DNA of 64,000 nucleotides from Enterococcus saigonensis (GTDB lineage Bacteria > Bacillota > Bacilli > Lactobacillales > Enterococcaceae). The position numbers and the translations under genes were made by a program. Where the stretch lies: NCBI RefSeq assembly GCF_011397115.1, contig NZ_AP022822.1, forward strand, positions 1,973,001 through 2,037,000, written 5' to 3'. Under the pieces are notes generated by a model. The model did not search any database, was not told where the DNA came from, and worked only from the letters and a program-made list of their open reading frames with translations. Positions 58,876 to 64,000 of the stretch are shown here, piece after piece; the first letter of the stretch is position 1; each line of letters begins with the position of its first letter.

Positions 58876-61239
58876 TTATAGTTGGACTACTAAATCATGG
58901 CATCCTGCTACAGAGAATGTGACGCTCGCTTTCGTATCATCCACTACTTTCACGTAACAAACCGCTCGTCCATTGCGTGTACGCCGATATTTTTCAGCAT
59001 AATTGGTAATGTCATCCATATCACCATTTTCAAAACCAAGAAATTCACAATTTTCCCCTTTAAAACTGATAATCTGATTCGCATCAGTTAAATTTCCTTG
59101 GCAATCAACTAAAGATAATTCAATTTGTTTAATTCCTTCACCTTCTAGCAAAAAGTTTTTAAAACTTGCTGGAGCTTGCCACACCCTAGCTTTTATCCGC
59201 TGCGCTTGTCCGACAGGTTTTAAGGTATCTATAATTTTTCTACCGTCTTTTTCTGCTGTCAAAACTAATGCTCCTGCCACGTACGGAACAATTGCAGAAT
59301 AATACCCCTCCACTTCATCAAAAGTTAAAACAATTGTCTCATCATTTACTTTTAGTTCAAATTTGTCAGCATTCGTATACAAACGAATTTCAATCTGTTC
59401 ACCTTGGTTATAATTCCATTTGCGATAAACAGCTTCCCAAGGATCTTCAGATTTTTGCATTGCGGGGCGTGTAAATAGACGTGCTGTTAACTCTTTAGAC
59501 CACCAGCTTTTACGTTTATAAAACATCATCGTTTCATAACCACACATATCTAATAAACCGCGATAAGTGCCATGTTTTGGCCAGACACCCCGAGATTCTC
59601 CTAAATAATCGATACCTGTCCATAAAAATTGACCCGCAATATAGTCATTTTCTTTGACTGCTAGCCAGTTTTGATAGCTGTGGCGATTTTCGCTGCCAAC
59701 AAAAGCTTTATGAGGAAATAGACGATGGTGTTCTTTATATAAGTGTTCTTTATAATTATACCCGATCACGTCTACACTATCGACCAAACCGGTTTGAGAC
59801 GACAATTCTGGAAAAGCCGCAGCCAGTGTGGTTGGTCGTGTTTGATCTTCTTTATGGACAATTTCACTTAGTTGTTTAGCAATAGTCGTTAGACGACGGG
59901 TATCTGGGCGATTAGGATTATAAATTCGTTCTTCTGCTGGTTTATTGGCATCATTGTTGCCTTCCATTTCATTGAACAAATCATTGGCATAAGGATCGTT
60001 AGGATAATCAATTTCATTTCCTATACTCCATGCTATAATCGCTGGATGGTTTTTATTACGTTGTACCATATCAATTAAATCTTTTTTGTGCCAAACAGGG
60101 AAGTCTTTGGCATAACCTTCATATTTTGGTGGATAAACATTGTGGCCTTGCCACCATTTATTTTTCGGATTTTCCCATTCATCAAACGCTTCATCAAAAA
60201 CAAAGAAACCTAGTTCATCACACAAATCATATAACACCTGCGCATGAGGATTGTGGGCCATTCGAATGGCGTTACAGCCAACTTCTTTTAATTTTAACAA
60301 GCGGCGGAGCCACACTGCTTTAGGAACTGCTGTACCAAAACATCCCGCATCTTCATGCAAACAGACCCCTTTTAATTTTACTTTGTCTGTATCATTTAAA
60401 ATGAACCCATCATTTGGACTAAATGTACACGTACGAATACCAACTTTTTCATGATAATAGTTTGCTTTACCGTTACTTCTAACACACGTCGTTAACGTAT
60501 ATAAATTAGGCGTTTGTGGCTGCCATAATTGAGCATCTTCCACAGTCGCTTCAAAGTTCAAATTAACTATTGCTCCTATTGTTAAAACAACTTCTTTTTT
60601 TCCAACAATTGCAGTATTTCCTTGTGCATCTGTTAAAGTTTGCTTTACCTCTGCCGTCGTTTTTTCCCCAGTGAAATTGCTTACTGCTATTTTTGTTTTA
60701 ATCATAGCATCATTTCCATGCAAACGCGTTGTTTCAAAAGTAACGCCATAACGATCTACCATCACAGGATTGTGAGTGACAATAGTGACAGGCCGAGAGA
60801 TACCACTACCGTTGTACCAACGAGAGTCTGCTATATCTGTGTGATCAACTCTAACTGCAATCACAATTTCATCATTTGTGTTGTATTGCAAAATCTCAGT
60901 TAAATCAAATTGAAATGAGCTGTATCCCGATGCCCAATTTCCAACATGATAACCATTTACCCAGACTTGGCAGTTTTTATAAACACCGTCAAAACGCAAT
61001 TGCACAATCTTATTGGTAAACGCCCCAATTTCTGTTGTCGTAATATAAGCGCGATACCAACCAATTCCGCCTGGTAAATAACCTGTACCACTAGAAGCAT
61101 CTTTCGTAAAGTCCTGAGTAATACTCCAGTCGTGGGGCACCGTAACTTTTTGCCAATTTTCATCATTAAAATCTTTTTGCCAAGCGATCTCGTTGTCACC
61201 TAAATAAAAACGCCAATCGCTAATGAGATATTTTTCCAT
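58876..61239 (-). CDS. GH2 beta-galactosidase, 787 aa
   Basis: Cleaves unphosphorylated beta-galactosides in the cytoplasm. GH2 layout: sugar-binding jelly roll (VPHDWSI-x-DF, then GGIGWYRAYI), immunoglobulin-like domains, then the TIM barrel with VCLHEDAGCFGTAVPKAVW, IRMAHNPHAQVLYDLCDELGFFVFDEAFDEW, AWSIGNEIDYP (acid/base Glu) and FVGSENRH (nucleophile Glu). Closer to the lactic BgaB/LacA-type than to LacZ. ATG 61239 follows GGAGGACAATG. It is 168 bp behind lacE with its own palindrome, so it may be separately controlled. Confidence 0.93.
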   Translation of the reverse strand: MEKYLISDWRFYLGDNEIAWQKDFNDENWQKVTVPHDWSITQDFTKDASSGTGYLPGGIGWYRAYITTTEIGAFTNKIVQLRFDGVYKNCQVWVNGYHVGNWASGYSSFQFDLTEILQYNTNDEIVIAVRVDHTDIADSRWYNGSGISRPVTIVTHNPVMVDRYGVTFETTRLHGNDAMIKTKIAVSNFTGEKTTAEVKQTLTDAQGNTAIVGKKEVVLTIGAIVNLNFEATVEDAQLWQPQTPNLYTLTTCVRSNGKANYYHEKVGIRTCTFSPNDGFILNDTDKVKLKGVCLHEDAGCFGTAVPKAVWLRRLLKLKEVGCNAIRMAHNPHAQVLYDLCDELGFFVFDEAFDEWENPKNKWWQGHNVYPPKYEGYAKDFPVWHKKDLIDMVQRNKNHPAIIAWSIGNEIDYPNDPYANDLFNEMEGNNDANKPAEERIYNPNRPDTRRLTTIAKQLSEIVHKEDQTRPTTLAAAFPELSSQTGLVDSVDVIGYNYKEHLYKEHHRLFPHKAFVGSENRHSYQNWLAVKENDYIAGQFLWTGIDYLGESRGVWPKHGTYRGLLDMCGYETMMFYKRKSWWSKELTARLFTRPAMQKSEDPWEAVYRKWNYNQGEQIEIRLYTNADKFELKVNDETIVLTFDEVEGYYSAIVPYVAGALVLTAEKDGRKIIDTLKPVGQAQRIKARVWQAPASFKNFLLEGEGIKQIELSLVDCQGNLTDANQIISFKGENCEFLGFENGDMDDITNYAEKYRRTRNGRAVCYVKVVDDTKASVTFSVAGCHDLVVQL

Positions 61240-61303
61240 TTACATTGTCCTCCATTAGTAAAATCGCCAAATGTTTTATTACTTACAGTTATTTCATAAA
61301 ATA

Positions 61304-61321
61304 TTTGCTAGATTTAGCAAA
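61304..61321 (-). promoter_or_regulatory. palindrome upstream of the GH2 gene
   Basis: TTTGCTA-GATT-TAGCAAA, 65 bp before the start codon. Likely a regulator binding site, since it lies in the promoter region between a terminator and the gene. The regulator is not identified. Confidence 0.5.
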
Positions 61322-61354
61322 CTACTCTTTTTTATAGCAGCCTGTTAGTTTAAA

Positions 61355-61388
61355 AAAGGGTAGAACCATTGTGCTGTTCTACCCAAAC
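61355..61388 (-). terminator. lacE terminator
   Basis: GGGTAGAAC pairs with GTTCTACCC around AGCACAATG, then TTTTTT on the minus strand, past the lacE stop. Confidence 0.85.
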
Positions 61389-61407
61389 TAAGAAAAAATC
61401 TCAGCAA

Positions 61408-63135
61408 TTATTTGTTTAATTCTCCTAGAACAAAGTCCACAGCCCCTTTTGGATCGCGGGTTAAATTAATATATTGTGCGCCTTTTGTTGCTATTAACTT
61501 AATACCTAGTTTATCAGTATCTGTTTTAATATCTTCATAGTAGCTGTTTACTTGTGGTGCTAAAACGATAACATCATAATTGTTCATAATATCATAATGA
61601 GACCCATACGATCCCGCTGCAGCGTTAATGTGATTTCCTGTTTCTGCAGCTCCTTTTTTCAAGGCATTAGCTAACATTGCACTCGTTCCTGCTCCTGCAC
61701 ATAAAACTAAAACATTTAAATCTTCATCATAACCTTTACCACTAGCATTGGTACTAACAGCTGGCTCTGTTTCAACAATAACTGTCTCATTGCCATCAAC
61801 AACTGCCGCCGCACTGGCTGTGTTTAATTCCGGTGCAATTGTTTCTACTTCATCAATTTCTTCTACACGTTTTGCTTCTTGTTCAACCAACACTTTATCG
61901 TAAGCTTTACAAAATGGTAGATAAATGAAGAAGTCTACTACTAATAATGTTGCAGCTAATACAAATGAAATAGGTTGGAAATTAGTTGATAGTACTGTTC
62001 CTATTGGTCCAGGTGTCGCCCATGGTAAAACATACATGAAACCATTCATGCCTAAAATATCAATAAACAACTTACCAATAATAACATTCGCAACTGGTGC
62101 GATACAAAACGGGATTAAGAAATAAGGATTCAAAATAATAGGCGCAGCAAAAAGTAATGGTTCATTAACCGCAAACATGACTGGAATAATGGAAGCTTTC
62201 CCCACTGCTTTTAATTGTTTAGAGCGCATTAACAAAATGAAGATAATTGGTACGATAAAGGTTGCTCCTGTCCCACCTAATTCTCCAATAAAATTACCAA
62301 AGTTCTCAGTTAGTGAATGAAATGGATGTTCGCCATTTTGGAATAATTTCAAATTTTCTTCTGTATTTCCGTATAAAGCTGAAGATAAGCCCGGTTTTAC
62401 AACTGATGGGCCGTGAACACCGACAAACCAAAACATTGGAATTAAAAACCAAATCAAGGCCATACCTGGATACGACTCCGCTGCTGAAAAAAGCGGTGAT
62501 AGTAATTTGGAAAACATTTCGCCAAATGGAGCAGCAATAAAATACCGGGAAATCAAATCGATAATAGCACAACTCAAAACTGAAAATGAAAATGGGAAAA
62601 CATCGCGGAAGTTTTGTGAAATACTCCCTGGTACTTCTGGTGGCATTTTGATTGTAATATCACGTTTAATACAAAATTTATACATATTAACGGTAATGAA
62701 AGCTGCTACAAAAGCAGATAATAATCCTTTTGTCCCCATATAATCGGAAACAAAAGCACCGTCTGTTTTATTTACAGCAAGTAAAAGCATGCCACAAATT
62801 GAAGCTAACATAACAGAAGTCTCGTTAATCACTTTACCGTCAGGCATTTTACGGTTCATAGATCCAGCTAAACAACGTGCTGTTGTCCCTGCAACTAACA
62901 TCCCTACTAGTCCCATTGTAAAGTCATAAATTTTCCATAACCAAGTTTCAAAATCTGCAGGTAGTGTAATTCCAAAAATTGGTGGAATTGCTGCTATTAA
63001 AATAAAAATACTTGAAAATAAGATAACAGGCATTGCCGCTAAAAAACCATCTTTAATTGCTGATAAGTAAATATTTCTCGAAATTTTTTGAAAAGTTGCT
63101 TGGTGCTTTTCAATTTGTTTAATGATGGCGTTCAT
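61408..63135 (-). CDS. lacE: lactose-specific PTS EIICB, 575 aa
   Basis: Lactose permease of the PTS, phosphorylating lactose on entry to lactose 6-phosphate. Residues 1-410 form the membrane IIC domain (LVDFFIYLPFCKAYDKVL ends it), a linker rich in acidic residues and Ala follows, and the IIB domain begins LNVLVLCAGAGTSAMLANALKKGAAETG with the phospho-Cys in VLCAGAGTS. Fused IIC-IIB is the LacE form. ATG 63135 follows GGGAGGAAATG. It follows lacF directly and precedes a terminator. Confidence 0.95.
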   Translation of the reverse strand: MNAIIKQIEKHQATFQKISRNIYLSAIKDGFLAAMPVILFSSIFILIAAIPPIFGITLPADFETWLWKIYDFTMGLVGMLVAGTTARCLAGSMNRKMPDGKVINETSVMLASICGMLLLAVNKTDGAFVSDYMGTKGLLSAFVAAFITVNMYKFCIKRDITIKMPPEVPGSISQNFRDVFPFSFSVLSCAIIDLISRYFIAAPFGEMFSKLLSPLFSAAESYPGMALIWFLIPMFWFVGVHGPSVVKPGLSSALYGNTEENLKLFQNGEHPFHSLTENFGNFIGELGGTGATFIVPIIFILLMRSKQLKAVGKASIIPVMFAVNEPLLFAAPIILNPYFLIPFCIAPVANVIIGKLFIDILGMNGFMYVLPWATPGPIGTVLSTNFQPISFVLAATLLVVDFFIYLPFCKAYDKVLVEQEAKRVEEIDEVETIAPELNTASAAAVVDGNETVIVETEPAVSTNASGKGYDEDLNVLVLCAGAGTSAMLANALKKGAAETGNHINAAAGSYGSHYDIMNNYDVIVLAPQVNSYYEDIKTDTDKLGIKLIATKGAQYINLTRDPKGAVDFVLGELNK

Positions 63136-63158
63136 TTCATTTCCTCCCTATCCTTCTT

Positions 63159-63479
63159 TTATTTGTTATATTTTTCTTTGTATAAGTCAACAAAATTTTC
63201 TGTTAATTCTTTTAACAAAATCGTTGTCATCAAATGATCTTGCCCATGCACGAAAATAAACCCAATATCTAAGTTTTCACCTTCTGCTTCAGCAGCTAAG
63301 CATTTAGTTTGGGCATTGTGAGCCAAGTTCAAATTTTCTTCGGCATCAGCCATTAGGGACGCAACATTTTCAAAATTGCCAGCACGAGCTTCTTTAATAA
63401 TTGTTAACAAGCTACTACGGGCATCACCAGCATAAGCGACAATTTCAAAGCCCAGCATTTGTAGTTCTTCTTTATTCAT
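63159..63479 (-). CDS. lacF: lactose-specific PTS EIIA
   Basis: Cytoplasmic phosphotransfer protein of the lactose PTS, 106 aa, forming a trimer. LQMLGFEIVAYAGDARSSLLTIIKEARAGNFE, DAEENLNLAHNAQTKCLAAEAEG and GFIFVHGQDHLMTTILLKEL (active His in VHGQDHL) match LacF. ATG 63479 after GGAGTGG is preferred over an in-frame GTG nine bases upstream. Sits between lacG and lacE. Confidence 0.95.
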   Translation of the reverse strand: MNKEELQMLGFEIVAYAGDARSSLLTIIKEARAGNFENVASLMADAEENLNLAHNAQTKCLAAEAEGENLDIGFIFVHGQDHLMTTILLKELTENFVDLYKEKYNK

Positions 63480-63548
63480 CTCTTCCACTCCGTTTTTTCA
63501 ATATTCTGAATTCATTTTTGATACAATCTTTTTTGCATAAACTAGCGT

Positions 63549-64000
63549 CTAAATAATAACTTTATTTTCGCTGACAAATTTATACCAATAAGCAGATTCT
63601 TTTGGATAACGTTTTTGAGTCTCAAAGTCTACATAGAATAAACCGTATCGTTTGTTGTAACCATTTGCCCAAGAGAACACATCCATTAAAGACCAAATGA
63701 AGTACCCTTTAACATCTACACCAGCATCAATGGCTTTTGAAATAGAATTAAAATTCCCACGTAAATATTCAATTCGAGGTTCATCCATAATCACACCATC
63801 ATTGAAATTATCTTTGAACCCTAAACCATTTTCAGTAATATAGATTTTTCCATAATTGGGATAGTCCGCTTTTATTCGAACTAATAAATCATATAAACCT
63901 TCTGGATATATCGCCCAGTCCCAATCATTTTTAGGGATATCATCTCGTTGAATCCGCTCTCCGATTCCTTTAATCCGATAAAAACTGGTTCCTTTTTCAC
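63549..64000 (-). CDS. lacG: 6-phospho-beta-galactosidase, 5' end outside window
   Basis: Cleaves lactose 6-phosphate to glucose and galactose 6-phosphate. The C-terminal 150 codons are visible and open to the window edge: KGTSFYRIKGIGERI, then DWDWAIYPEGLYDLLVRIKADYPNYGKIYITENGLGFKD (nucleophile Glu in TENG), VKGYFIWSLMDVFSWANGYNKRYGLFYVDF. These match GH1 LacG closely. Translation of the bases beyond 63794 shows the frame continues without a stop. First visible gene of the lacGFE set; lacABCD genes are not in the window. Confidence 0.95.
   Translation of the reverse strand, partial: EKGTSFYRIKGIGERIQRDDIPKNDWDWAIYPEGLYDLLVRIKADYPNYGKIYITENGLGFKDNFNDGVIMDEPRIEYLRGNFNSISKAIDAGVDVKGYFIWSLMDVFSWANGYNKRYGLFYVDFETQKRYPKESAYWYKFVSENKVII

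Overview
The window is chromosomal DNA of a low-GC Gram-positive coccus, most probably an Enterococcaceae member (Enterococcus, Tetragenococcus, Vagococcus or a close relative). The evidence is AT-rich sequence, strong AGGAGG ribosome sites, the walRKHIJ operon, a CIRCE-controlled groESL, separate coaB and coaC genes followed by a PanT-like ECF substrate component, a DUF1827 gene, lacEFG-type lactose genes and an LevR-type sigma-54 PTS locus. The species cannot be fixed by reading alone.

Bases 1-13,600 look accessory. They hold two divergent XRE-type regulators around a repeat-bearing promoter, degraded small genes (one a recognisable AgrB fragment) and a minus-strand sugar locus. That locus consists of an LevR/ManR-like activator, a sigma-54 promoter matching the consensus, mannose-family PTS EIIA-EIIB-EIIC-EIID, a six-hairpin-type putative glycosidase, a GH172 (DUF2961) enzyme and a ROK fructokinase. 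The set suggests PTS uptake of a fructose-containing oligosaccharide, intracellular cleavage and phosphorylation of the released fructose. An intact IS256-family element (12250-13585) with an 8-bp target duplication lies about 200 bp upstream of the activator.

Bases 13,900-31,200 are mostly housekeeping: potABCD, a YhdH-type reductase, coaB-coaC-panT, murB, a Gfo/Idh oxidoreductase, exoA, a DnaQ-like exonuclease, a secreted protein of unknown function, a lipoprotein gene broken by an 11-bp tandem duplication, a GNAT gene with tsaE, pta, ung, a HAD phosphatase and a LURP-one-like gene.

Bases 31,200-45,700 carry an alpha-galactosidase/MFS unit next to its LacI-type regulator, with matching palindromic operators at both promoters. 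They also hold nrdI, a TDT transporter divergent from a LysR regulator, glycerate kinase, ttcA, an LtaS-like sulfatase and pncB-nadE. Between nadE and the LtaS-like gene is a short promoter-hairpin-terminator unit that looks like a small RNA.

Bases 45,700-64,000 hold a DUF1827 gene, a MerR/TipAS regulator with a textbook 19-bp-spacer promoter, groESL with CIRCE, a CPBP protease, an NmrA-like protein, walRKHIJ, DUF1836-degV and a tRNA-Lys(CTT). The window ends in a lactose locus: lacG (cut by the window end), lacF, lacE and a GH2 beta-galactosidase. Most genes are separated by strong intrinsic terminators, many of them bidirectional.
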